DNA of 64,000 bases from Lawsonibacter faecis (GTDB lineage Bacteria; Bacillota; Clostridia; Oscillospirales; Oscillospiraceae): positions 432,774-496,773 of the forward strand of contig NZ_JACOPQ010000001.1 of the NCBI RefSeq assembly GCF_014287675.1, given 5' to 3'. Under the pieces are notes generated by a model that was not told the DNA's origin, searched no databases, and saw only the letters and a program-made list of their open reading frames with translations. A program made the translations under genes and the position numbers. Shown piece after piece: positions 1 to 9,504 of the stretch. Positions within the stretch are counted from its first letter, which is position 1. Every line of letters starts with the position of its first letter.

Positions 1-653
1 TTGGCGGCGTCGGCCCGGAGGATGGTGGACTGCTTCTCGCCCTCAGCTACCAGAATTTGGCTGGCCTTCTGGCCCTCGGCCTGAAGGATGGACTCGCGGC
101 GCTCGCGCTCCGCCTTCATCTGCTTCTCCATGGCGTCCTGGATCTCACGGGGCGGAATAATGTTCTTCAGCTCCACGCGGTTGACCTTAATGCCCCAGGG
201 GTCGGTGGCCTCGTCCAGAATGGCGCGCATCTTGGAGTTGATGATGTCGCGGCTGGTGAGGGATTGATCCAGCTCCAGATCGCCGATGATATTTCGCAGG
301 GTGGTGGCGGTCAGGTTCTCGATGGCGCTCATTGGGTGCTCCACACCGTAAGTATAGAGCTTGGGGTCGGTGATCTGGAAGTAGAGCACCGTGTCGATCT
401 GCATGGTGACGTTGTCCTTGGTGATGACGGGCTGGGGCGCGAAGTCCACCACCTGCTCCTTCAGCGAGACGATTTTCGCAATGCGCTGGAAGAAGGGGAC
501 CTTGACGTGGAAGCCCACGCCCCAGACGGTATGGAACGCGCCCAGCTGTTCGATGACATAGGCCTTGGACTGCTGGACCACCTTGACGTTGGCGACCAGG
601 ATACCCAGGATGATGGCGACCACAACCGCGATGGTTATAATGATGACAGGCAT
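1..653 (-). CDS. SPFH/band-7 (stomatin-like) membrane protein, 3' end cut off by window
   Basis: The reading frame runs from an ATG at 653 to the window edge without a stop, giving the first 217 residues. Residues 1-22 form one hydrophobic N-terminal membrane anchor. The rest matches a band-7/SPFH domain: a VQQSKAYVIEQLG start, a VDFAPQPVITKDNVTM segment, then the long charged helix (EKQMKAERERRES) typical of slipin/QmcA-type proteins. Such proteins oligomerise at membranes and organise lipid microdomains or membrane protease activity. The start lies 31 bases after the stop of the upstream NfeD-like gene, so the two form the usual SPFH-NfeD pair. Family assignment is firm; the cellular role is inferred from the family. 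Confidence 0.9.
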   Translation of the reverse strand, partial: MPVIIITIAVVVAIILGILVANVKVVQQSKAYVIEQLGAFHTVWGVGFHVKVPFFQRIAKIVSLKEQVVDFAPQPVITKDNVTMQIDTVLYFQITDPKLYTYGVEHPMSAIENLTATTLRNIIGDLELDQSLTSRDIINSKMRAILDEATDPWGIKVNRVELKNIIPPREIQDAMEKQMKAERERRESILQAEGQKASQILVAEGEKQSTILRADAA

Positions 654-683
654 AGTTTTTCCTCCCTTATTCTTTCCCGGCGT

Positions 684-1157
684 CTATCTCTCCGCGCGCA
701 CAGCCGCGGGCTGTGCGCTGGGGGTGACAATAACCTTGACGCCCTCAATGCGCAGAACCCGCACCTTGGCGCCCCTGGGGACAACCTCGTCCCCGTCGGC
801 CCGGGCGGTCCAGACCACGCCGGCAACCGTAACCTGACCCTGGGCCTTCAGGTTGTCGATCTCCTCGGTCACCACGCCCTCGGCGCCGATGGCGCGGTCG
901 GCGTTGGTGGCCACCCGGCGCGTCTCCGTGGCCCGGCGGGCCATGGGCCGGATGATCAGCAGCGCCACCAGGGACACCGCCAGGAAAACGATGACCTGCA
1001 CCAGCAGATTGTCTGTAAAGACCGACGTGATCAGCGCGGCCAGCGAGCCGATGGCAAACCAGATGGACACGAGGCCCACGGTGACGCCCTCCACCACGGC
1101 AAACACAATCAGGGCCGCGGCCCAGCAGATGCTCGGCAGGTATTGGGTCCACTCCAT
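684..1157 (-). CDS. NfeD-like membrane protein
   Basis: 157 residues. Three hydrophobic segments lie at about 8-30, 33-48 and 52-70. A soluble C-terminal part (about 85-150) follows, with the glycine and valine pattern of the NfeD OB-fold (GAEGVVTEEIDN, then PRGAKVRVLRIEGVKVIV). It is the short NfeD type, without the ClpP-like protease domain. NfeD proteins work with SPFH partners, and here the partner is the next gene downstream. The ATG at 1157 is preceded by AAGAAGGG, an acceptable ribosome binding site. Probably cotranscribed with the SPFH gene. Confidence 0.88.
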   Translation of the reverse strand: MEWTQYLPSICWAAALIVFAVVEGVTVGLVSIWFAIGSLAALITSVFTDNLLVQVIVFLAVSLVALLIIRPMARRATETRRVATNADRAIGAEGVVTEEIDNLKAQGQVTVAGVVWTARADGDEVVPRGAKVRVLRIEGVKVIVTPSAQPAAVRAER

Positions 1158-1289
1158 AAGTATCCCTTCTTTCCAAATTGGAGTTCAGTATGATTCCACG
1201 CAATCATATTACCACAGGCGAAACAAATAATCCAGTAAAATAACTGGGAGCGACTCCGCAGGGATTGACAGGAAAAACAGGAAAAGGAT

Positions 1290-1318
1290 TTGCCAATGGC
1301 GGAGAAATCAGATATACT
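1290..1318 (+). promoter_or_regulatory. Sigma-A-type promoter for the RNA methyltransferase gene
   Basis: TTGCCA and TATACT are separated by exactly 17 bases, and the -10 box ends 66 bases before the methyltransferase start. Seen in sequence; use is inferred. Confidence 0.55.
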
Positions 1319-1384
1319 TTATTTAATATGTCGTAATGAGAGCGATAATGACCGGATGGTATTTTTCCGGCTGAAGGAGAATTC

Positions 1385-2506
1385 ATGGATCAGTTGCAAT
1401 TTGTCGTACCCACCCTGTTCGGACTGGAGGGGCTCGTCGCCGAGGAGCTGCGGCGGCTGGGCCTGCCCGATGTGCGTGCGGAGAACGGGCGGGTCCTCTG
1501 CGGCGGGACCGCGGCGGACATTCCCCGCCTGAATCTGAACCTGCGCACCGGCGAGCGGGTTCTCATCGCTCTGGGGAGCTTCCCCGCCGGAGATTTCGAC
1601 GCCCTCTTTGAGGGCACCAGGGCCCTCCCCTGGGAGGACTTCATCCCCAAAAGCGGCGTGTTCCCCGTGAAGGGCCACAGCCTCAATTCCGCCCTCCACT
1701 CCCTCCCCGCATGTCAGTCCATCGTGAAAAAGGCGGCCGCCGCCCGTCTGGGCGGGGCTTACGGACTGGAGACCCTGCCGGAGAACGGCGCGCTCTATCA
1801 GATTCAGTTTTCCATCATGAAGGACAACGCCACGCTGATGCTGAACACCTCCGGCCCCGGCCTTCACAAACGGGGCTACCGTGCGGTGGGCGTGGTCGCC
1901 CCCCTGCGGGAGACCCTGGCCGCCGCCATGGTCATCCTGTCCCAGTACAAGGGCCGGGACCCCTTCTGCGACCCCTTCTGCGGCTCCGGCACCATCGCCA
2001 TTGAGGCCGCCATGATCGCTAAAAACCGCGCCCCCGGCCTGGACCGCTCCTTCTCCGCGCAGAAGTGGCCCTGGCTCCCCTCCCAGGCCTGGCTGGACGC
2101 CGCCGGGGAGGCCATGGACAAGGAATTTGACGGCGAGTACGACATCTGGGGCGGTGACATCGACCCTCAGGCCGTGGCCATCGCCAAATCCAACGCCGAG
2201 AAGGCGGGGGTAGAGGATCTGGTGCGGTTCGAGGCGGCGGACGCCGTCGCCTTCCACCGCGCCGCGCCCTACGGGCGCATCGTCACCAATCCGCCCTACG
2301 GGGAGCGCATCATGGAGAAGCGGGAGGCTGAGGCGCTCTACGCGGGCTTCGGCCAGGCCTTTCGGGGCCTGCCCCCCGGCTGGCGGCTCTCACTTCTCTC
2401 CTCACACACCGAGTTCGAGCGCACCTTCGGCCGCACGGCGGACAAAAAGCGCAAGCTCTACAACGGCATGATCAAGTGCGATCTGTTTCAGTACAACAAG
2501 CGGTGA
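1385..2506 (+). CDS. THUMP-domain class I SAM-dependent 23S rRNA methyltransferase (YpsC/RlmL-N type)
   Basis: 373 residues. The N-terminal third is a THUMP-type RNA-binding region. The C-terminal half is a Rossmann methyltransferase: DPFCGSGT at 196-203 is the SAM-binding loop, GGDIDPQA at about 257-264 follows, and NPPY at 302-305 is the motif of N6-adenine or N2-guanine methyltransferases. The length fits the stand-alone YpsC family, which resembles the N-terminal half of E. coli RlmL (m2G2445). A GAAGGAG ribosome binding site precedes the ATG. The exact target nucleotide cannot be read from sequence. Confidence 0.92.
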   Translation: MDQLQFVVPTLFGLEGLVAEELRRLGLPDVRAENGRVLCGGTAADIPRLNLNLRTGERVLIALGSFPAGDFDALFEGTRALPWEDFIPKSGVFPVKGHSLNSALHSLPACQSIVKKAAAARLGGAYGLETLPENGALYQIQFSIMKDNATLMLNTSGPGLHKRGYRAVGVVAPLRETLAAAMVILSQYKGRDPFCDPFCGSGTIAIEAAMIAKNRAPGLDRSFSAQKWPWLPSQAWLDAAGEAMDKEFDGEYDIWGGDIDPQAVAIAKSNAEKAGVEDLVRFEAADAVAFHRAAPYGRIVTNPPYGERIMEKREAEALYAGFGQAFRGLPPGWRLSLLSSHTEFERTFGRTADKKRKLYNGMIKCDLFQYNKR

Positions 2507-2555
2507 GTTCCGCTGTCCTCTTACACGTTTCCGCCTATTTCCAAAGGAGTCTGAA

Positions 2556-3731
2556 ATGAAACAAAAACTGCTGCGTCCCATAGCCACAGTACTCGTCCTC
2601 GCCCTCCTCGCCTCCCCGGCCCTGGCCTGGGAGAAGTCCGGTGAGTACAGCGAGGGTATGGTTCTGGTTACCGAGGGTGATAAATGGGGCTACGCCAACT
2701 CCTCCGGCACCCTTGCCATCTCACCCCGCTTCGACGAGGCCGAGCCCTTCGACTTGGGCGCCGCCCTGGTAAAGGAGAATGGCAAATACGGCCTGCTGCG
2801 GCAGGACGGGGCCTGGCTGCTGGAGCCCCTCTACGGCTCCCTCACCAGCCTGGGCAGCGGGATTTATATCGGCGAGCAGAACGGGGCCTGGAAGCTCCTC
2901 TCCACCGTGCCCATCCCCGACGGCCAGGGCGGGAGCACCAACCAGTTTTTTGAGGACGCCTCCTCCATCACCGTGGAGACTGTGGACGGCGTGCGCACCC
3001 TGGTGTTCCGCCGGGGCGCCCCTCCCGCCGAGGGCGAGGAGGACAACGCCGACCGGCTGGCCGTATCCGGCCTTTCAAAGCTGCTCAAGGAGCGGCAGGT
3101 GCCCGGCTGGGCCTTTCCCCTGAAAACCGGCCGCACCGCGCTCTTCAGCGACGTCAGCGGCAAGGACTGGTTCGACCTCTGGGTGGATTTGAGCTATAAC
3201 CTGGGCCTCATGGAGGGGCCGGGCGACGGCAAATTCTGGCCCTACCGCACCCTCACCGTTGGCGAGGCGCTGAAGCTGGCCGCTGTGCTGGACAGCCGCC
3301 AGAAGAGTCAGACCTTCCAGAGCGGCGGCAGCCCCTGGTATCAAAACGCGGTGGACTACTGCGTCAAAAACGGCATTATCACAAGCAGTACCTTCGACGA
3401 CTACGCCCGCCCCATCACCCGGGCTGAGATGGCCCTGGTTTTCGCCGCTACCGCCCCCCTGAAGGATGCCCTGGACCTCAACGATGCCCGCAGGGTCCAG
3501 TCCTCCATCCCCGACGTGGCGGCAGGCGATTTCGCTGCCTCTTCCATCTTCGCGCTCTACTCCAAGGGTATTGTGAGCGGCAGCGACAAGCAACTCACCT
3601 TCCGGCCGGACGCAGTCATCACCCGCAGCGAGGTGGCCGCCATCGTGGCCCGGCTGGCCCGGCCCGAACAGCGCCTCTCCCTCTGGCCCACCAGCATCAG
3701 CTACTACCGAAGCGCCGCGTCGGAGCGCTGA
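2556..3731 (+). CDS. Secreted WG-repeat protein with SLH domains
   Basis: 391 residues. Residues 1-24 are a signal peptide ending at ALA-W. Residues about 28-120 contain WG/KWG-type repeats (DKWGYANSSG, GKYGLLRQDG, NGAWKLLS), a beta-propeller-like repeat of unknown ligand. Residues about 205-380 carry S-layer homology modules (WPYRTLTVGEALKLA, ITRAEMALVF, ITRSEVAAIVARLARP), which anchor proteins to secondary cell-wall polymer. The SLH part lies at the C-terminus, as in the large enzymes later in the window. A clear AAAGGAG site precedes the start. Function beyond surface attachment is unknown. Confidence 0.85.
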   Translation: MKQKLLRPIATVLVLALLASPALAWEKSGEYSEGMVLVTEGDKWGYANSSGTLAISPRFDEAEPFDLGAALVKENGKYGLLRQDGAWLLEPLYGSLTSLGSGIYIGEQNGAWKLLSTVPIPDGQGGSTNQFFEDASSITVETVDGVRTLVFRRGAPPAEGEEDNADRLAVSGLSKLLKERQVPGWAFPLKTGRTALFSDVSGKDWFDLWVDLSYNLGLMEGPGDGKFWPYRTLTVGEALKLAAVLDSRQKSQTFQSGGSPWYQNAVDYCVKNGIITSSTFDDYARPITRAEMALVFAATAPLKDALDLNDARRVQSSIPDVAAGDFAASSIFALYSKGIVSGSDKQLTFRPDAVITRSEVAAIVARLARPEQRLSLWPTSISYYRSAASER

Positions 3732-3778
3732 GCCCCCGCAATGTTCTGTACCTTATCAACTCAAGAGGAGAGGGCGCA

Positions 3779-4741
3779 ATGAAGCACCTGTTCATCGTCA
3801 ATCCCGCCGCCGGAAAAAAGGGCAGCACGGACGATCTGGTCCACCGGATCGAGGCTGCCTTTGAGGGCCGGGACTACGAGATCGCCTATACCCGAAAGTG
3901 CGGGGACGCCGAGCATCTCACCCGCGCCGCCGCCCAGGCCGGCGGGGAGATCCGGGTCTACGCCTGCGGTGGGGACGGCACCCTGAACGAGGCGGTGAAC
4001 GGCGCGGCAGGCTATGAACACGTCGCCATCACCAACGTGCCCAAGGGCACGGGGAACGATTTTCTGCGCATCTTCGGCAGGGGCTACCGTGAGGGGTTCT
4101 CCAATCTGGCCGCCCTGGCGGACGGGCCCCAGGCGGCGCTGGACCTGATGGACTGCAACGGCAAGCTGGGCCTTGGGGTCATCTGTGCCGGAGTGGACGC
4201 CCGGGTGGCCGCCGACGTACATAAATATAAGGCCCTCCCCCTGGTTACCGGCACGGGGGCCTACGTGCTCTCCCTGGTGGTCAACGTCCTCTTCAAAGGC
4301 ATCGCCCGGCCCACCACCGTGGACATGGGAGACGTCCACCTGGACGGGGACACCTCCATCATCTGCATCTGCAACGGACGGTACTACGGCGGCGGCTTCA
4401 TGCCCGTGGGCGAGGCCCAGCCGGATGACGGCGTGCTGGACATGCTGGTGGTGCCCAAGGTCAGCCGGACCACCTTTTTCCGTCTGGTGGGCAAATACGC
4501 GAAGGGCCGATACAGGGAGTGCCCCGATGTGATTTTCGACCACCACGGAGACACAATTACCTTTTCCTCACCGGCGGATATTGTAGCGGTGGTGGACGGC
4601 GAGGTTATGATCGACAGGGCGTTCACCGTGCGCCTCTCCGAGCGGAAAGTCAACTTCTTCTATCCTCCGGACATGTTCTGGCGTGAAAGTTTACAGACTG
4701 CTAACATTTCAAAAGGGTCCATTTTAGAAAACGCGAGATAA
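3779..4741 (+). CDS. Diacylglycerol kinase-family lipid kinase (YegS/BmrU type)
   Basis: 320 residues. The DAGK catalytic signature GGDGTLNE lies at 64-71, followed by the nucleotide-binding PKGTGNDF motif and the C-terminal beta-sandwich typical of YegS/BmrU proteins (DGEVMIDRAFTVRL near the end). These enzymes phosphorylate diacylglycerol or related lipids at the inner membrane face. A GAGGAGAGGG ribosome binding site lies just upstream. The gene ends before a good terminator, and the groESL promoter follows, so it closes the upstream transcription unit. Lipid substrate is not determinable from sequence. Confidence 0.9.
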   Translation: MKHLFIVNPAAGKKGSTDDLVHRIEAAFEGRDYEIAYTRKCGDAEHLTRAAAQAGGEIRVYACGGDGTLNEAVNGAAGYEHVAITNVPKGTGNDFLRIFGRGYREGFSNLAALADGPQAALDLMDCNGKLGLGVICAGVDARVAADVHKYKALPLVTGTGAYVLSLVVNVLFKGIARPTTVDMGDVHLDGDTSIICICNGRYYGGGFMPVGEAQPDDGVLDMLVVPKVSRTTFFRLVGKYAKGRYRECPDVIFDHHGDTITFSSPADIVAVVDGEVMIDRAFTVRLSERKVNFFYPPDMFWRESLQTANISKGSILENAR

Positions 4742-4789
4742 TTAAAGAAAATTCGAGCTTACAGTATTATCAGCGAGCTATTTTAGATT

Positions 4790-4835
4790 CCATCGGATTT
4801 TTACCTGAATTCAAGGGGAAATCCGGTGGATTTTT
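4790..4835 (+). terminator. Rho-independent terminator after lipid kinase gene
   Basis: An 11-bp stem (4790-4800 with 4819-4829, one G-U pair) is followed by ATTTTT. It separates the lipid kinase from the groESL promoter, whose -35 starts three bases later. Confidence 0.7.
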
Positions 4836-4837
4836 AC

Positions 4838-4866
4838 TTGCACATTTGGCTCGTCGACGCTATTAT
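4838..4866 (+). promoter_or_regulatory. groESL promoter
   Basis: TTGCAC and TATTAT are separated by 17 bases. The predicted transcription start falls at about 4873, right at the CIRCE operator, the usual arrangement for HrcA repression. Confidence 0.82.
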
Positions 4867-4876
4867 TATAAGTGCG

Positions 4877-4903
4877 TTAGCACTCCTACAAAATGAGTGC
4901 TAA
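4877..4903 (+). promoter_or_regulatory. CIRCE operator (HrcA binding site)
   Basis: The element is a perfect match to the consensus: TTAGCACTC, nine bases, GAGTGCTAA. HrcA binds it to repress chaperone genes until heat shock. The hrcA gene itself is not in this window. Confidence 0.97.
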
Positions 4904-4953
4904 TCCATGAAACAGTTTTCAAAATATACTCATATATGAAGGAGGAACCTCAC

Positions 4954-5238
4954 ATGAAACTTAAACCCCTGGCCGATCGTGTGATCATCAAGATGGTGGA
5001 GGCCGAGGAGACCACCAAGAGCGGCATCATCCTCACCGGCGCAGCGAAGGAGAAGCCCGAGGTGGCTGAGGTCGTCGCTGTAGGCCCCGGCGGCATGGTG
5101 GACGGCAAGGAGATCGTCATGACCGTCAAGGCTGGCGATAAAGTTATCACCAGCAAGTACTCCGGCACCCAGGTCAAGGTGGACGGCGAGGAGTACACCA
5201 TTGTCAAGCAGGGCGATATTCTCGCGGTTGTGGAGTAA
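4954..5238 (+). CDS. groES: Co-chaperonin GroES (Hsp10)
   Basis: 94 residues, the usual GroES length. It begins MKLKPLADRVIIK and contains the mobile-loop segment TTKSGIILTGAAKEKP and the conserved DKVITSKYSGTQVK and GDILAVVE ends. GroES caps the GroEL folding chamber in the cytoplasm. An in-frame upstream start at 4897 is rejected because it lies inside the CIRCE element and because GAAGGAGGA sits seven bases before 4954. Regulated by CIRCE/HrcA; cotranscribed with groEL. Confidence 0.98.
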   Translation: MKLKPLADRVIIKMVEAEETTKSGIILTGAAKEKPEVAEVVAVGPGGMVDGKEIVMTVKAGDKVITSKYSGTQVKVDGEEYTIVKQGDILAVVE

Positions 5239-5313
5239 TTGCTCCCTGCGCGATAACCTGCAGGGCGGAGTCTCTGCGCCCCGCAGGCGGCACCCGATTT
5301 ATCCCAAAAAATC

Positions 5314-5334
5314 GGGGCGGCACGGAGCCGCCCC
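5314..5334 (+). other. GC-rich hairpin in the groES-groEL gap
   Basis: An 8-bp perfect stem (GGGGCGGC / GCCGCCCC, 5-base loop) lies in an unusually long 127-base groES-groEL spacer. It lacks a U-tract. It may be an mRNA processing or stability element, or a copy of a dispersed intergenic palindrome. Confidence 0.5.
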
Positions 5335-5365
5335 TAAAAGATTCTCAAATATGGAGGTAATTGAT

Positions 5366-6991
<1,626 letters not shown>

Positions 6992-7090
6992 AAAACCGCT
7001 CAACCCATTGCAATCCCTGGGGTCTCAATTGAGTAAGTCCTTGATTCACACCAAACTTACACCATTTGGGATTGCATTTGATATGGACAA

Positions 7091-7125
7091 AGTAGCTCCT
7101 ACCAATTGCGGTAGGAGCTACTTTT
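7091..7125 (+). terminator. groESL terminator
   Basis: A perfect 13-bp stem (7091-7103 with 7110-7122) with a 6-base loop is followed by TTT. It lies 100 bases after the groEL stop. Confidence 0.75.
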
Positions 7126-7146
7126 GTGTCTGTAATCTTAACTTGA

Positions 7147-7670
7147 TTAATTTGTCATGGTACCATCTTTTATATGGTAGTTAACACCCCGCTGAGTACA
7201 AAAATCAATTATATGCTTTGCTTGTTATATGAAATCTTTTTATGGCCTGCATATGCAGATGCTTCCTTGCAGCAGTTGGTTCGCCGGAAAATCATTTTAT
7301 CTGTAAATAAGACTGCTTCAAGTAACTCATCTAAGTCTTGCTCAATTAATTAGGCGTTGGGTATGGCTCCATACTAGCCCAAGTTTTGCACACCCTTTCA
7401 TGTAGCACACGCAGTGCTTCAAGGCGCCCCTTATATGGGACCGCTCCCGGTTCAATGCGCTCACGGTACTCCTCATTAAGAGATAGTTTACTTCTTTATT
7501 ATTTTAATGCTTGTTGCGGCTACATCTTCGTATCCGTACATAAACGGAGCTGTCGCGAAACAAAGGTGCAATAATTTAATTTTATCTTTATACTTTGGAA
7601 TTTCCTTGTCCAACCGCTCAATAGTTTGGAGGTTTTCCTTGAAACTTTCATAAATTAAAAGACCCGACAA
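7147..7670 (-). pseudogene. Decayed radical SAM protein gene (N-terminus lost, frameshifted)
   Basis: Pieces of one radical SAM family protein can be read in order on the minus strand but in different frames. The first (7488-7670) includes SFKENLQTIERLDKE and ATAPFMYGYEDVA. The second (7346-7489) includes LSLNEEYRERIEPGAVPYK and RLEALRVLHERVCKTW. The third includes LIEQDLDELLEAV and MIFRRTNCCKEASAYAGHKK, and the last ends in RGVNYHIKDGTMTN with a stop at 7147. The order and wording fit the phage/plasmid-type radical SAM family I know from Firmicutes. The N-terminal part with the CxxxCxxC iron-sulfur motif is missing. Identification rests on recalled family wording, not a search. Confidence 0.72.
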
Positions 7671-7812
7671 AAAGATATGCTTTCGCTATGACCAGGAAAC
7701 CGATCAGTGGAATATGTATGAGGATGAGGATGGCAGGCAGAATGCTGTGTATAACATCCAAGTTGATAGTTGGGTTCCAGTACGCGGCAACCCGGTATAC
7801 GCAGATCAGTGA
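7654..7812 (+). other. Possible C-terminal remnant of an unidentified acidic protein
   Basis: An open plus-strand frame ending TGA at 7810 gives an Asp/Glu/Trp-rich tail (RYDQETDQWNMYEDEDG, then VDSWVPVRGNPVYADQ) that looks protein-like. It has no start codon or ribosome binding site. It overlaps the edges of two decayed minus-strand genes, so it may be a leftover of a rearrangement or chance. Confidence 0.22.
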
Positions 7813-7954
7813 TAAGAATGTCCGGGTGGTGCTGACGCACCATGTCCAGCGCGGACGGGCCGTTGGAAACCATACCCCGGACGTCCCAGTCGGGCAGAAG
7901 CTGGTTTAGCCCGCACAACCGCGCCTTGTCATCCGCGATAATTACCTTGAACAT
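7790..7954 (-). pseudogene. Truncated response-regulator receiver domain
   Basis: From an ATG at 7954 the frame reads MFKVIIADDKARL, then HHPDILITDLRIPG. These are the first 55 residues of a CheY-like receiver, with the acidic pair (DD) and the phospho-acceptor Asp of LITD. After PGC the homology stops, although the frame remains open to 7655. The MDG region, the conserved Thr and Lys and any output domain are missing. It is probably the remnant of an AraC- or LuxR-type response regulator broken by rearrangement. Confidence 0.6.
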
Positions 7955-8008
7955 AGTCGATCCACACCTCTCCCAAGGGTGCCACGCCCATGACCTGACG
8001 CACGGCAC

Positions 8009-8050
8009 AAAAAGCACGCGATATGCATTGCTGCATATCGCGTGCTTTTT
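8009..8050 (-). terminator. Bidirectional terminator at the end of the catabolic island
   Basis: A perfect 19-bp stem (8009-8027 with 8032-8050) with a 4-base loop is flanked by A and T runs. It lies 30 bases beyond the stop of the C69 hydrolase gene. Confidence 0.85.
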
Positions 8051-8080
8051 GCTGGGGCACCCCCTTTGGAGAAGAAGGCA

Positions 8081-9493
8081 TTAGTATTGCAGCTCCAGCG
8101 CTGCAAAGGCATCCTCAGCCGCTGCCAAGGCCCGACTCGCCGTTTCCACAGAAAACAGGTCCAAGAGGGCATAAGCGGCTGTCCGGTCTATCGGCCAAAG
8201 AGCGGACAGCGCATCTTCCATCGTGCTCATCCGCTGTGCTGCATCCGTCTCAAAGGTCTGCTGTATCTGTGAGAGCAGCGTCATATTGGGGCGGTACCTG
8301 CGCGAGGTCAGCAGTCCTACGTCTTTAAATACCCACCATGCCGACTTGTCCTCCCCCTTCCTCGTTTTCGTCTGAGAGAAGCGGGCGGGCAGGCGGCCTG
8401 CTCCGGCGGGGATGGGAAAATAGAAGCTGGTGTGCGGGTTGGAAAGCGCTACCCACATAATACCGCCGAAGGCATCGGGCAGCCATGAGCGCAGATGAGC
8501 CACCATGCTGGCGACTGTACCGACTTGAGCCAGACTGTAGCAGCACGGCCCGTCGTGAAATGGATCCCCAAATGGCCCCGCTTCCGGGACGGTGGTAAGA
8601 TCGTGGCAGGTACCGGCATACACATCGCGAAGGACTGCCTTCACATCGTCTACATTCAGCTTTTTTGCCGGGCGAACCTGGTAAATCAGCTCATTCTCCG
8701 GCAAATCACGCCTAGCATAGAGGGACATTGCCCGCCAGCGGCGGTACATATTAAGCTTGTCCAACTCCGGCCCCCACTCATTGATGCTCTTGTCCCGTCC
8801 ATAAAGACCGGAAAAATCGAAATGTGCCGGCTCTCCACCCCAGCCCCGGGCTGCGGCATACTCTGCCAAACCTCTGGAACAGAGGACATTTTCCCGGTCG
8901 TTCAAGTCTGCGTCATGGATTCCCAGGCAATTTACCCGGACGGAGGCCATGTCATCAGGCACTCGCTGAGCCACCCAATGGTGTCCGGGGGCCAGTTCCA
9001 GCCACCAGCCTTCCTTGGGGTCGGCAACGGCGAAGACCGCGACCCCTTCGGCCCCTTCCCAAGAGGACGTATTGAAGCCGTATTGGGCTACAAGTTCCCC
9101 CACCAACTCAATAGCCTGCCGGGCAGAGGCCGCCCGTTCCAGGATTATCCAAGGGATATCGTCCGCCTCCAGAGCGGCGCCGGAAGCGTCGATGGGCTGG
9201 AATGCGTGAACTCCCGTCTGAGCTACGGCCACCTGATACTCGTTCATTCCCTCAGCCCAGGCGTCGGACCGGTGTCCGATGGGGTAGACGCAGCAGGTAT
9301 AGTGATAAGCAAAGGTAATCTCCGCCTGGGGGATCTCAAATCCTCGGACTGTTCGAAACGACTCGTCCCGCCCATGCTCCATGCGGGGCACATACCGCAG
9401 CCGGCCGGGTGTCCGGTCCCAGTCGTTATTGGCGCCCAGAAGGACGGAGCCATCCTCCGTAGCGTCCCTCCCTATAATGGTACAGGTACACAT
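8081..9493 (-). CDS. Peptidase family C69 (PepD-like) Ntn-hydrolase
   Basis: 470 residues. It starts MCTCTIIGRDATEDGS, so after Met removal Cys2 becomes the N-terminal nucleophile, as in C69/U34 dipeptidases; this fixes the start at 9493 over longer upstream starts. GANNDWD near residue 20 and the following acidic/aromatic pattern fit the family. There is no signal peptide, so it acts in the cytoplasm. It lies 11 bases downstream of the NCS1 permease stop and is the last gene of the island. Family members cleave dipeptides or amide bonds. In this setting it might cleave an amide-containing intermediate or a conjugated substrate, which is inference only. Confidence 0.82.
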   Translation of the reverse strand: MCTCTIIGRDATEDGSVLLGANNDWDRTPGRLRYVPRMEHGRDESFRTVRGFEIPQAEITFAYHYTCCVYPIGHRSDAWAEGMNEYQVAVAQTGVHAFQPIDASGAALEADDIPWIILERAASARQAIELVGELVAQYGFNTSSWEGAEGVAVFAVADPKEGWWLELAPGHHWVAQRVPDDMASVRVNCLGIHDADLNDRENVLCSRGLAEYAAARGWGGEPAHFDFSGLYGRDKSINEWGPELDKLNMYRRWRAMSLYARRDLPENELIYQVRPAKKLNVDDVKAVLRDVYAGTCHDLTTVPEAGPFGDPFHDGPCCYSLAQVGTVASMVAHLRSWLPDAFGGIMWVALSNPHTSFYFPIPAGAGRLPARFSQTKTRKGEDKSAWWVFKDVGLLTSRRYRPNMTLLSQIQQTFETDAAQRMSTMEDALSALWPIDRTAAYALLDLFSVETASRALAAAEDAFAALELQY

Positions 9494-9504
9494 AGCGCCG
9501 GCCC

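Noticed and set aside
57..1193. Long plus-strand open frame of 378 codons
   Set aside because: It is antisense to the SPFH and NfeD genes, has Ala/Gly/His-rich GC-driven composition and shows no domain.
4897..4953. Upstream in-frame extension of groES
   Set aside because: The start would lie in the CIRCE operator and lacks a ribosome binding site; 4954 has a strong one.
5201..5365. N-terminal extension of groEL
   Set aside because: Overlaps groES and has no GroEL-like residues; GAGG precedes the ATG at 5366.
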